This document shows, piece after piece, positions 7,456-15,481 of a stretch of DNA of 35,716 nucleotides. Below the pieces are notes generated by a model. That model searched no databases. It was not told the DNA's origin and worked only from the letters and a program-made list of their open reading frames with translations. The translations under genes were made by a program, and so were the position numbers. Every line of letters begins with the position of its first letter. Within the stretch, counting starts at the first letter, position 1. The stretch is from Nitrospirota bacterium (GTDB lineage: Bacteria > Nitrospirota > UBA9217), in contig DATIZR010000022.1 of assembly GCA_035516965.1 (NCBI GenBank), positions 1-35,716 on the forward strand, in the 5' to 3' direction.

Positions 7456-10137
7456 TTATGCGAGCAATGAATCCAACGTCCTTTGTAGCCCTTCTACGTC
7501 GTAGGGTTTTTTGAGGAAGGCCTGGAATCCCTGCTTACGGTAGTTCGACAGAGCAGCGTCATCCGAGTAGCCGCTCGACACTATTGCCTTCACAGCTGGA
7601 TCAATCTGGAGCAGCTTTTGTATCGTTTCTAATCCCCCCATGCCGCCCCGAACAGTCAGATCGAGGATGACGATGTCAAAGGGCCTTCCTGCGGTCATTG
7701 CATTCTGATACTTTTCCAGCGCCTCCAGCCCCTGTTCTACGACTTCCACAGTATGTCCTAGCGCAACGAGTAACTCGGTGCTCAGATTCCTAATGACTTC
7801 TTCATCATCCATGACCAATATTCTGGCGGCACGCCGCGGTGTTGTAACAGCCGCTGGTTGCAGGGACTCAACTTGCTCCTGTGTATCTGAAGCGGGAAGG
7901 TAAATATAAAAGGTGCTGCCTTTGCCGACCTTGGAGTTCACCTTGATCATGCCGCCATGGTTTCTGATAATCGAATAGGAGGTCGCGAGTCCCAGACCGC
8001 TGCCCTTTTGCTTTGTCGTAAAATAGGGGTCAAAAATCTTCGTATAGTGCTCTGCGGGAATGCCGACGCCATTGTCCGTGATGACGATAACCACGTATCG
8101 GCCTTTCGGAAGGGCTAGGGCAGGAGTCTGGCCGTGCACCTGCACATTCTTCATCCCGATAGTGACCAGACCGCCCTCCGGCATGGCCTGATCGGCGTTC
8201 AGGACAATATTCTGGATCACCTGGGCGAGTTGGCCTTCGTCGGCCGCCACTTGCCAGAGAGCGTCTTCAGCAACGATTCGGTAATCGGAACGTGACCCGC
8301 TCAGGGCGAACTTGGCGGCATTCTCTATCAACGGTCGAACATTCGTGGGTTTGATCACCGGCTGGCCGCCCTTCGCAAAGGTCAAAAGCTGCGAGGTCAG
8401 ATTTACGGACTGGTGCAGGGCCTTTTCCGCCTGTTCCAGCATGGCGAGCGATTTCTCCTTCTGATCGAAGGTGAGTCTCGCCATGGACATATAGCCAAAG
8501 ACACCCTGCAGGAGATTGTTGAAGTCATGGGCAATGCCGCCGGCAAGCGCGCCGATGGATTCTAATTTCTGCGTCTTGAGCCGTTCTTCCTCAAGCAGGC
8601 GTTTTTCCGTGATATTATTGATCGTTTCGATGACAGAGGTCACAGAGCCGGATGCATCTTTGATGGGGAAAGCTTTGGTCTCTACGTAGAGAAGGTTTCC
8701 GTCAGCGTCTTTATGACGGTGGAGTGCTGCGTAGGGTTTCCCCGTCTCAAATACCTTGCGAGTTGCGCATTCCTCACCCTCTTCGTAACAGGGTCGGTCG
8801 GTCTTGTGCGAGACCTCATAGCAGTGCTGCCCGATGACCTTCTCCTCGTGGCACCCCGTCTGACTGCAGTACGCCTTATTGGCGGTCAGGATGCGGTAAT
8901 CACGGTCAATAACAATGAATCCCTCGTCAACGGTGTCAAGGATGTTCCGGATAAATTTCTCGCTCTGCTGGATTTTATCTTCGGCCTGTTTACGTTCCGT
9001 GATGTCCTGGGCTGTTCCGAATATCCTGATGGCCTTGCCGGATGAATCACGTCTGACAACGCCGAATGCTTCCATCATCCACTCGCGGCCTGAATCATTG
9101 ACGATCCGGATTGCTACATGGTATGGAGTTGTGTCGCTCTCAAGCGCTCTGTAAAAATTTGACTCCATGGTTGAACGGTCATCAGGATGGATCATGCGGA
9201 CGAATTCATCGACGGAAGGCGCATAATTTTCAGGGGACTTATCGAAGAGCATGTACGTTTCGTCCGACCATTCAAGCGTCTGGGAAACAAGGTCTAGGTC
9301 CCAGCTCCCCAGTTTTGCTACCAGCTGGGACTCGCGTAAGCGACTTTCGCTCTTCCTGAGCTTTTGCTCAGCCAGCCGTTGCTCGGTGACGTCATTGTGC
9401 ACACCAACAAGGCCGACAACTTTGTTTTCTTTATTTTTAATAGAATACGCCCGAAGATAAATATCCCTTTCTTTTCTATCTTTATCCAACATTTTTACTT
9501 CGCCTATAAATGAACCTCCATTCATAATAATGTCGAACACCTTTCGTCCTACTTTTTCATCGGCATATACAGTTGCAGGCGGCCCTGAAACACCATCTAC
9601 TTCACTAACAGATAATCCGAATAACTTAGTATAAGCCTCATTTTGATAATAATGCCTTCCAGCAGGAGTAGACATGCCAATTGCATCTGTGGCGCTACCC
9701 ACAGCCATTTGGAAATAAAGAAGCTTTTCCTCAGCCCGCTTGCGATCGGTGATGTTGCGCATAAAACAAAAAAACTTTGGCTGTTTCTCTAATAAATAAT
9801 TAACACTGGCTTCAATATCAATAATTCTTCCATCTTTGCGCCTATGCTTGGTCTCGAAGCGGACAGAGCCGGTCTCTATAATTTGCTGAAGGCGCCTTTC
9901 GATGACTTCTTGCGTATCCAGCACTTCAACATCTTTTACACTCATCTTAAGCAGTTCCTCGTTGCTATAACCTATCATTGAGCAATAAGAATCATTCGTT
10001 TCTAAAATTCGCCCTTCCGTATCAACAAGATAAAAACCATCCATCGCCATGCGAAGAATTGTTTTATCTCGCGTTTCCTCTTGCTTCTGCGCAGTAATGT
10101 CTTCGTTGGAAGAATGGTATTTACGATTTTCGGTCAT
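7456..10137 (-). CDS. Hybrid sensor histidine kinase with four PAS domains and a C-terminal receiver
   Basis: This 893-residue cytoplasmic kinase has no membrane segments. The order is PAS1 (about 25-135), PAS2 (140-255), PAS3 of the PAS_3 type (270-385), PAS4 (392-513), HisKA with His537 in GGIAHDFNN, HATPase_c (N-box around residue 645, DNGVGIP at 688-694, GSGLGLA at 712-718), and a receiver domain (about 772-893) with phospho-acceptor Asp826 and Lys877 before Pro. PAS4 carries several cysteines (HCYE, PCYEEGEEC), a pattern seen in redox- or metal-sensing PAS domains; the ligand is unknown. There is no DNA-binding domain, so output is by phosphotransfer. It is monocistronic by appearance, with a terminator behind the preceding operon. 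The first 240 residues use visibly more AT-rich codons than the remainder. Confidence 0.93.
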   Translation of the reverse strand: MTENRKYHSSNEDITAQKQEETRDKTILRMAMDGFYLVDTEGRILETNDSYCSMIGYSNEELLKMSVKDVEVLDTQEVIERRLQQIIETGSVRFETKHRRKDGRIIDIEASVNYLLEKQPKFFCFMRNITDRKRAEEKLLYFQMAVGSATDAIGMSTPAGRHYYQNEAYTKLFGLSVSEVDGVSGPPATVYADEKVGRKVFDIIMNGGSFIGEVKMLDKDRKERDIYLRAYSIKNKENKVVGLVGVHNDVTEQRLAEQKLRKSESRLRESQLVAKLGSWDLDLVSQTLEWSDETYMLFDKSPENYAPSVDEFVRMIHPDDRSTMESNFYRALESDTTPYHVAIRIVNDSGREWMMEAFGVVRRDSSGKAIRIFGTAQDITERKQAEDKIQQSEKFIRNILDTVDEGFIVIDRDYRILTANKAYCSQTGCHEEKVIGQHCYEVSHKTDRPCYEEGEECATRKVFETGKPYAALHRHKDADGNLLYVETKAFPIKDASGSVTSVIETINNITEKRLLEEERLKTQKLESIGALAGGIAHDFNNLLQGVFGYMSMARLTFDQKEKSLAMLEQAEKALHQSVNLTSQLLTFAKGGQPVIKPTNVRPLIENAAKFALSGSRSDYRIVAEDALWQVAADEGQLAQVIQNIVLNADQAMPEGGLVTIGMKNVQVHGQTPALALPKGRYVVIVITDNGVGIPAEHYTKIFDPYFTTKQKGSGLGLATSYSIIRNHGGMIKVNSKVGKGSTFYIYLPASDTQEQVESLQPAAVTTPRRAARILVMDDEEVIRNLSTELLVALGHTVEVVEQGLEALEKYQNAMTAGRPFDIVILDLTVRGGMGGLETIQKLLQIDPAVKAIVSSGYSDDAALSNYRKQGFQAFLKKPYDVEGLQRTLDSLLA

Positions 10138-10314
10138 GGTTCATCCCGTCTGCAGCCGACATTTCATTTTTGTCAGTTACTGTATTGAGCGAAGAGGGTA
10201 TGTCAGCGACAGGATATATTAAGGGTAAATGCCGAAGAATACAACTTGGAAATTACACTACAGAAACTCCACGAATACAGGAAGTTGTTTACGCTTCCTC
10301 AATAGAGTGTCAAC

Positions 10315-10343
10315 AAAAAAGGCCTCTGGTTTTCCCAGAAGCC
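10315..10343 (-). terminator. Intrinsic terminator of the envelope gene group
   Basis: Read on the minus strand, GGCTTCTGG and CCAGAGGCC form a nine-position stem with one mismatch around a five-base loop. Six T residues (A6 at 10315-10320 on plus) follow directly. It lies 46 bases past the stop of the glycine-zipper lipoprotein gene and before the hybrid kinase, separating the two units. Confidence 0.85.
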
Positions 10344-10388
10344 ATTGCAGCTGTAACAAAAAAATCGCTCTCTGTCCTTGAGCCCGTA

Positions 10389-10910
10389 CTAGGGAGGTGG
10401 AGGTGGCCCGCTCGGAGATTCACGGGGTGCCGAGGGACTGAGGTCAGGTGAAGGTGGAGGTGGAGGAGGCGTCCCCCGGTAATACCGTCTCACTGCCGGA
10501 ACCATGTTGCCGTTGGCGTACATACACTGTTGGTAGGCAATGTCGTAGCGACGCTGCGCCTGATAACCGTAATACTGGCCCTGGCTTGAACCTGCGGCTG
10601 CTCCAATGAGCGCGCCAGTTATGGCGCTAAAGACCAGAAACGATCCGCTGTAGGACAAGGCTCCTAAGCCTGCCCCCACGGCACCGCCGATCGCAGCGCC
10701 TGCGGCTGTGCTCTTATTGATCGTATCTTGAGGAGAAGCGCCTATCTGCTGCTGTGCATATTGCCGGCACGTCACCTCCTCCTGCTGGAACAGGTCAAAG
10801 GGTTTCCCTGGCCCCGGCGTCGCTGCTACTGAGGGCCCAGCCGGTACGGTGGCGCAGCCAGTCGCAACGACCAGAAGGAGGATAAGTATATGTCGATACC
10901 GCACTTTCAT
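10389..10910 (-). CDS. Glycine-zipper lipoprotein with proline-rich tail
   Basis: This 173-residue protein starts with a lipoprotein signal MKVRYRHILILLLVVATGC, with Cys19 as the expected lipidation site. A middle segment rich in Gly and Ala (AAGAAIGGAVGAGLGAL and ITGALIGAAAGSSQGQ) is a glycine zipper, a membrane-embedded helix type found in outer-membrane lipoproteins. It is followed by a Tyr/Gln/Arg-rich region and a poly-Pro tail. The frame extends 25 codons further upstream, but the ATG at 10910 has GCAAGGA at a proper distance and begins the signal peptide. The function is unknown; an envelope-structural or stress role is plausible. It is the last gene before the terminator at 10315-10343. 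Confidence 0.75.
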   Translation of the reverse strand: MKVRYRHILILLLVVATGCATVPAGPSVAATPGPGKPFDLFQQEEVTCRQYAQQQIGASPQDTINKSTAAGAAIGGAVGAGLGALSYSGSFLVFSAITGALIGAAAGSSQGQYYGYQAQRRYDIAYQQCMYANGNMVPAVRRYYRGTPPPPPPSPDLSPSAPRESPSGPPPPP

Positions 10911-11123
10911 GTTCATCATTCCTTGCCCCCGCTTGGCGGCGGAGTTGGAACTACTTTCCTCCAGCCACCCCGGAAATCGCTTCATAGATTCCCTCTGTTA
11001 AATTTTAGACATCGCATTGATAAAAAGGTTAAAGATACCGAAAAAAGAGAGAATTAAAAAGGTTCAATGAAGTAAGAAGGTTGTAAGAAAGAAATATCTT
11101 AAATAAGGAATCATTTTACCTTT

Positions 11124-11477
11124 TTAATTCGGCCCTATCCCAGTGTTAGCCAGTGTCGCATCTTTCAGGCGAATTTTAATTTTGCGATAGGTTCTAGTGA
11201 TTGGGGATTTATAGCTCAGAGTGAAAGATGAATTGGCTCTATCAATTTCTATTTTTTGATCATCTCCGATGAAAATATAAAGTAAAGGCCCGAGCACAGG
11301 TATTGTAATGGTAAAGAACCAAACGAGTTTATTAATATCTCATATAAATTCGCTCCTGAGCAAATCGATCAATGAAAAGATCCATAAAATAAAAGCTGCA
11401 AAGATTGCCAACGATAATGTGACGGAAATACCTTTAAGTTGCTGAAAGGCTAAGGATAGGTCAAATTCTGTATTCAT
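11124..11477 (-). pseudogene. PLDc_N-like small membrane protein gene interrupted by an in-frame TGA
   Basis: From the ATG at 11477 (AAGGAC upstream) the minus strand encodes 45 residues ending LWIFSLIDLLRSEFI. Then comes TGA at 11340-11342. The same frame stays open for 71 more codons, beginning DINKLVWFFTITIPVLGPLL and continuing YIFIGDDQKIEI. The two halves together give the two-helix PLDc_N pattern (LW...D.LRSEF..N.KL.W......P.LGP.LY..IG), where the position of the stop is normally Gly or Asn near the turn. The family is a small integral-membrane domain, also found at the N terminus of cardiolipin synthases. A single base change such as GGA to TGA explains the break. It is either a recent pseudogene, a sequencing error or, less likely, read-through. 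The tail from about residue 80 to 117 has no known match by eye. Confidence 0.65.
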
Positions 11478-11554
11478 GGTTTCGTCCTTATGTCATTTCA
11501 ATAATGACGCAGTTGTTTTGGTTCGCATTCCGCTTGGCTCCCCCGACCGGTGCG

Positions 11555-12526
11555 CTAAAATCTCATTCGATAGGTCAGGTTCAGGATGAAGTCGGGAGCA
11601 CCGCTCGTGTTCGGATCTTCCGTGAGGGACAGCTCGTAGCTGCCGGAGCGCGCGTAATAGCGGCCGCCCACGACCAGGAGCATGCCCGTGTTGTCGATCT
11701 GCCGGATGTCTGTTTCCGGGTACGGGGAGGTCTGGACCATGAGCTGGCCAAGCAGGCTCACGTACTGGAAGATGCGATATTCGAGGGCCGCGCCTCCATA
11801 AAAAAAATCCCGCAGGTTCACGGTCTGCAGGGCCTTGAGCTCTCCGGGCCTGACGGCTCCGGCATTGGCGAAGAGGCGCAGGTCATCGCTCAGATCCGCG
11901 TCCAGGAGAAGCGCGATGCCCACATCGGTGCTGCCGTTCCCGTACCCCACGCGCGCATTGCCGGTCGGGAGCTCGACGTCGGCCAGGGCGCTCAAGGCGA
12001 CCGGACCTTCGACGATCTTCCTCTTGGCCGTCACGCGAACATCGCCGAACGCCGTCCGGTCGTTGTCCCCTTCGATGAGCGGCACTCCGTCCTTCCTGAT
12101 GTCATAGAGAAAATCGTTCCGCGGCCGGGAGCTCCTTCCGTAGTCGCCGAAGTGAAAGGCGCGGTGGTACCACGCCAGGGGCCGGTCCATGAATCCCGCT
12201 GTCGCGCGCTCCACCGGGACATCAACGCCGATCTCGAAGAGGCCGGGAAGGTCTTGCTTATAGCGGATGTTCAGTTCCGTCCATTCGAGGTCGAGATGGG
12301 CGTTCCAGTTCGCGGAATCTTCCATCACGAAGACGCTGGAATGGGACAGGCTGACCGAAAGAGAATTTTCCGTAGCGGCCTTTTCGAGGTAGGGCTGGTT
12401 AAGGGAGAGAAAGACCGGGAACTGATTCTTCACCTGGAATGGGCCTTCGAATACGAAAGCGAAAGCGGCTCCGGGCATGGACAACAGCGCGACGATGGCG
12501 AGGACAGCGGGGAATGTGCCTCTCAT
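11555..12526 (-). CDS. DUF3187-family barrel-like envelope protein
   Basis: This 323-residue protein starts MRGTFPAVLAIVALLSMPGA with a signal peptide, cleaved near AAFA. The mature part begins FEGPFQVKNQFPVFLSLNQP and alternates polar and hydrophobic residues, with an aromatic C-terminal end (YRMRF). This is the pattern of outer-membrane beta-barrels and of DUF3187 proteins. The final Phe and the strand-like ILNLTYRMRF agree with a BAM-recognised last strand. The function of the family is not known. The frame could start at 12610, but the ATG at 12526 begins the signal peptide; the ribosome site there is weak. It follows the ChaN-like gene by 80 bases on the same strand and is probably in the same operon. 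Confidence 0.8.
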   Translation of the reverse strand: MRGTFPAVLAIVALLSMPGAAFAFVFEGPFQVKNQFPVFLSLNQPYLEKAATENSLSVSLSHSSVFVMEDSANWNAHLDLEWTELNIRYKQDLPGLFEIGVDVPVERATAGFMDRPLAWYHRAFHFGDYGRSSRPRNDFLYDIRKDGVPLIEGDNDRTAFGDVRVTAKRKIVEGPVALSALADVELPTGNARVGYGNGSTDVGIALLLDADLSDDLRLFANAGAVRPGELKALQTVNLRDFFYGGAALEYRIFQYVSLLGQLMVQTSPYPETDIRQIDNTGMLLVVGGRYYARSGSYELSLTEDPNTSGAPDFILNLTYRMRF

Positions 12527-12606
12527 GGTCGTACTGTAGCATGACAAAGGGGAAAAGAAAAGCGTGAAGAGGGCCGCAATCGTGCCCCGCGGCCCAAGGG
12601 GCTGCA

Positions 12607-13455
12607 TCAATCCGTAAGGACCAGGTAATCGGCATCGCCCGCCGTGATGGTGTGCCGGTCAACCTGACCGGGAATATACGGGAGCACGACGCGATAGTTC
12701 AGTTTCGCGCCGGCATCGGTCATTTGCTCGGGAATGCCCCGCTTCCAGGCGTGTCCGATGCCCGCCAGTACGACGACGCTCCGGCCGGGGTTCTGCCTCA
12801 GATAGCCCAGCAGGTGCCAGGCCATTGACTTGTCCCAGATCATCTGCGCTTCGCAAAAATTCTCGAAGTCCTCTCCGTGATGTTGTACATGGTCGGAATA
12901 GGCCCGCTTGATGAACTCCCGGTATTTCGGGTCAACGCTGCAACTGATGCCCGGGGGAAGTTCGCGTTTTTCTTCTGTCGTCAGCGACGCAAAGCCATGT
13001 TTGGCAACCTTCCGTGAAAGGTCTGAGGAAATGTTGAGACCCAGAAGGGGAAGCTCGTGTTCGCGCGCGTAGAGGAAGATGTCCCGGTAGAGAGGCCAGG
13101 GCATGCCCCAGTTGTCATAGTATTCGGGCAGGAACTTCTGGAGAGACAAACTGCCGCTCACCCAGGAGTCGAGAACGCCCCGGCTGTCGGCCCGGAACAT
13201 TTCGAGCCCGATTGCCATGGGCAAGTCGACTTCATGGAAAGCCCTGATGATGGCGAGCTGCGCATCATGGTCCTCGGGTGCATCATGGAGCTCCCCGACG
13301 AACACGACGGAAACTTTCTTCAGATCCCCGATCATCTGTCCAAAGCTGACGATCCTGTTGTCCCGTACGCGCAACACCCTGTCCTGGCGGGCCGGGGACC
13401 CCGTCACCAGGAGGAGCAGGAGCAGGAACAGCGCGATGGACCAGTGTTTCATCAT
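12607..13455 (-). CDS. ChaN-like heme/iron-associated protein (PF04187)
   Basis: This 282-residue protein starts MMKHWSIALFLLLLLLVTG, a signal peptide without a lipobox Cys, so it is probably a soluble periplasmic form of the usually lipidated ChaN family. The family signature is clear: VVFVGELHDAPEDHDAQL near residues 48-65, then IGLEMFRADSRG, and later VVVLAGIGHAWKRGIP. In Campylobacter ChaN binds heme pairs and is iron-regulated; other members are uncharacterised. The start at 13455 is chosen because GGAAGGAG precedes it at good distance, whereas the longer frame has none. It lies 35 bases after the slp-like gene and before the DUF3187 gene, suggesting one envelope operon. No Fur-like site was identified. 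Confidence 0.85.
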   Translation of the reverse strand: MMKHWSIALFLLLLLLVTGSPARQDRVLRVRDNRIVSFGQMIGDLKKVSVVFVGELHDAPEDHDAQLAIIRAFHEVDLPMAIGLEMFRADSRGVLDSWVSGSLSLQKFLPEYYDNWGMPWPLYRDIFLYAREHELPLLGLNISSDLSRKVAKHGFASLTTEEKRELPPGISCSVDPKYREFIKRAYSDHVQHHGEDFENFCEAQMIWDKSMAWHLLGYLRQNPGRSVVVLAGIGHAWKRGIPEQMTDAGAKLNYRVVLPYIPGQVDRHTITAGDADYLVLTD

Positions 13456-13490
13456 GAGAGGTGTCTCCTTCCGTTGTCTCAACGTGCTCG

Positions 13491-14180
13491 TCATCGCCGT
13501 TCGCGCGCCGGCCCGGACTCGGGAACGCGCTCCGTCGTACCTTCAAAGCGCCGGGGCTCCGCGGGAAGCTGCTGCGTTGGCGGGTGCAGGCGCCAATAGG
13601 ACGGAGGAGGACCGCCGCGATCGTAATAATGGCCGTAGTAGTGAGGATACCGCCACCAGGGGTCCCAGAAGTAGAACGGATAGGGGTAGAACCACGGATC
13701 ATAATAGTATGCCGGGTAGTAATACCCGGGTTCCTGAGGCCAGAGATAGATCTGCACGATGCGGAATTCCGGATAGACATAGTCCATCTCGTCTATCCTG
13801 CCCTTCCGCAGCCCTATGAACTCGCCTGCAAGCGTGACCCTCCGCCCCTTGCCGAACACCAGGGGATCGAGCATTCGTTCGGTCTTGGGCAGGACCGCGA
13901 GATATCTTCCCTCGGACTCACCCTGTTCTTCGAAATAGCCGTACCGGTCTATTGGGACGTGCATCGCTTCCAACTCCGATCCCGCCTCGGTCAGATTCGG
14001 CTGGACGATAACACCGCCCAGGATATACAGTTTCCCCTTATACTGGTCAGGATACTCCCGCAACGCGTTGAAAGACACCTTCAAAGATCCTTCCTTCATA
14101 TAGGTCCTGTTCAGGACCGGTGCGCAGGATATAAGTATCAGCGAAGGCAGGAATAATAACAGAATAGTTCCTTTTCTCAT
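13491..14180 (-). CDS. Slp-family outer-membrane lipoprotein
   Basis: This 229-residue protein begins MRKGTILLLFLPSLILISC, with Cys19 after the lipobox Leu-Ile-Ser. The body matches the Slp family (PF03843), whose members are starvation- or stationary-phase-linked outer-membrane lipoproteins: FNALREYPDQYKGKLYILGG, then PIDRYGYFEE, SEGRYLAVLP and VTLAGEFIGLRKGRIDEMDY. The last 90 residues are a striking Tyr/Trp/Pro-rich segment (GYYYPAYYYDPWFYPYPFYF and on), followed by a charged tail. The start could also be the ATG at 14198 (MSNNNIMRKG), and neither has a good ribosome site. It is the first gene of the slp-chaN-DUF3187 run. Confidence 0.85.
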   Translation of the reverse strand: MRKGTILLLFLPSLILISCAPVLNRTYMKEGSLKVSFNALREYPDQYKGKLYILGGVIVQPNLTEAGSELEAMHVPIDRYGYFEEQGESEGRYLAVLPKTERMLDPLVFGKGRRVTLAGEFIGLRKGRIDEMDYVYPEFRIVQIYLWPQEPGYYYPAYYYDPWFYPYPFYFWDPWWRYPHYYGHYYDRGGPPPSYWRLHPPTQQLPAEPRRFEGTTERVPESGPARERR

Positions 14181-14198
14181 GATATTATTGTTGCTCAT

Positions 14199-14551
14199 CA
14201 CCGAATGATTGTCAAGACAGCCCGGGGAGAGCTGCGCTTTGCGGCGATTCCCGCCATTCTGAAACGCGAGGATACTCGACGAATCCGGCCACAGGGGTGT
14301 CGACTCATCAGAGTGAAATAATTCGAAGAATGCCCCCGTTGTGACCATATTGACAACAGGGGGAACACAGAGTAAGGTTATCTTAACATAAGAGTGCTGC
14401 TGCGCAGGGGGATGCAATCTGACCGGCCTGTTGACCGCAGAGGACGCAGAGAGACCGCGGCGGGGAAGCCCCGCGGGAACGATTGGATGCAAGCCGCGAT
14501 ACAGTACAAGAGGCGTCAGGGGAAGACAATCCAATGAATGAGGAGGCCGTC
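14199..14551. other. Divergent intergenic region between slp-like and beta-hydroxyacid dehydrogenase genes
   Basis: This stretch of about 350 bases must carry the promoters of both the leftward envelope operon and the rightward dehydrogenase. I could not assign convincing promoter boxes. It contains a repeat arm at 14434-14453. No gene is supported, although the leftward Slp frame stays open through it up to 14534. Confidence 0.45.
14434..14453. repeat. CTCTGCG-family repeat arm, solo
   Basis: The 20 bases ACCGCAGAGGACGCAGAGAG agree at the first 19 positions with the reverse complement of the right arm of the element at 5188-5405. No partner arm is visible within 200 bases, so it is a solo end. 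Confidence 0.6.
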
Positions 14552-15421
14552 ATGAAGGTCGGATTCATCGGTTTGGGCATCATGGGCAGCAGGATGGCTG
14601 CCAATCTTCAGAAAAAAGGCCACGAGCTTGTTGTCTACAACCGGAGCCGGGAAAAGGCCGATGCACTCGTCGCTGCCGGGGCGCTCTGGTCGCCGACGCC
14701 TGCCGCTGTTGCGAAGCAGGTGAAGGTCCTTATCACCATGCTTTCCACGCCGGACGCGGTCGCTCAAACCGCTGTGGGCGGCAAGGATGCCTTTTTGCAA
14801 AGCCTCGCACCCGGCTCGCTCTGGATCGACTGCAGCTCAGTGAACCCGTCCTTTTCGCGGACCATGGCCGAAGAAGCGAAAAGGCGCGGGATCAGGTTCG
14901 TCGACGCGCCCGTGGCCGGTTCCAAGGGGCCGGCCGAGCAGGCCCAGCTCATCTTCTTTGCCGGAGGGGAGAAGGCCGATGTTGATGAGGCGGGGCCCCT
15001 GTTCGGGGCCATGGGCAAGACCGCGCATCACCTGGGCCGGGTCGGAATGGGAACGTCCATGAAGATGGTGAATAACCTGATGCTCTCCCAGGCCATGGTC
15101 GCATTCTCGGAATCCGTTGTTCTCGGCGAGGAGCTCGGCATCCCGCAGGACATGATGCTGAACGCGCTCCTGAGCTCGCCTGTTGCAGCTCCCTTCCTCG
15201 CCCTGAAGCGGAGCAAGATAGAATCCGGGAGCTATGATACCGAGTTTCCCTTGCGCTGGATGCACAAGGATATGCAGCTCGTGGCGGAGACCGCCTATGA
15301 GGCGGGCGTTGCCATTCCCGCGGCACAGGCGGCCAAGGAGCTCTACGCGCTCGCGGTGAGACGCGGGCTGGGCGGGCTCGATTTTTCGGCGGTGTACAAG
15401 GTGCTGAGCGAGAAATCTTGA
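14552..15421 (+). CDS. Beta-hydroxyacid dehydrogenase family, glyoxylate/succinic semialdehyde reductase type
   Basis: This 289-residue NAD(P)-dependent enzyme has the dinucleotide motif GFIGLGIMGSRMA at residues 4-16. NRSREK follows strand 2, which suggests NADP(H). The substrate loop is DAPVAGSKGPAE at 118-129, and the catalytic lysine is Lys171 in SMKMVNNLM. GSKGPAE is the form seen in glyoxylate/succinic semialdehyde reductases rather than classical 3-hydroxyisobutyrate dehydrogenase. Such enzymes reduce glyoxylate, succinic semialdehyde or related aldehydes in the cytoplasm. The frame opens earlier, but the ATG at 14552 has a perfect AGGAGG five bases upstream and begins the Rossmann fold. 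It is one of only two clear plus-strand genes and is convergent with the thioredoxin reductase gene. Confidence 0.88.
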   Translation: MKVGFIGLGIMGSRMAANLQKKGHELVVYNRSREKADALVAAGALWSPTPAAVAKQVKVLITMLSTPDAVAQTAVGGKDAFLQSLAPGSLWIDCSSVNPSFSRTMAEEAKRRGIRFVDAPVAGSKGPAEQAQLIFFAGGEKADVDEAGPLFGAMGKTAHHLGRVGMGTSMKMVNNLMLSQAMVAFSESVVLGEELGIPQDMMLNALLSSPVAAPFLALKRSKIESGSYDTEFPLRWMHKDMQLVAETAYEAGVAIPAAQAAKELYALAVRRGLGGLDFSAVYKVLSEKS

Positions 15422-15481
15422 GGCAGGCTTGACCGGGAATTGAGCATCACCCCTCGGGCGGCAGCGGCCCTGTCCGCGGGA

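Noticed and set aside
10170-10451. Plus-strand frame of 93 codons
   Set aside because: It runs through the intrinsic terminator and into the antisense of the glycine-zipper gene.
11504-12544. Plus-strand frame of 346 codons opposite the DUF3187 gene
   Set aside because: It is a shadow frame without signal peptide or domain; the minus-strand protein has a signal peptide and barrel pattern.
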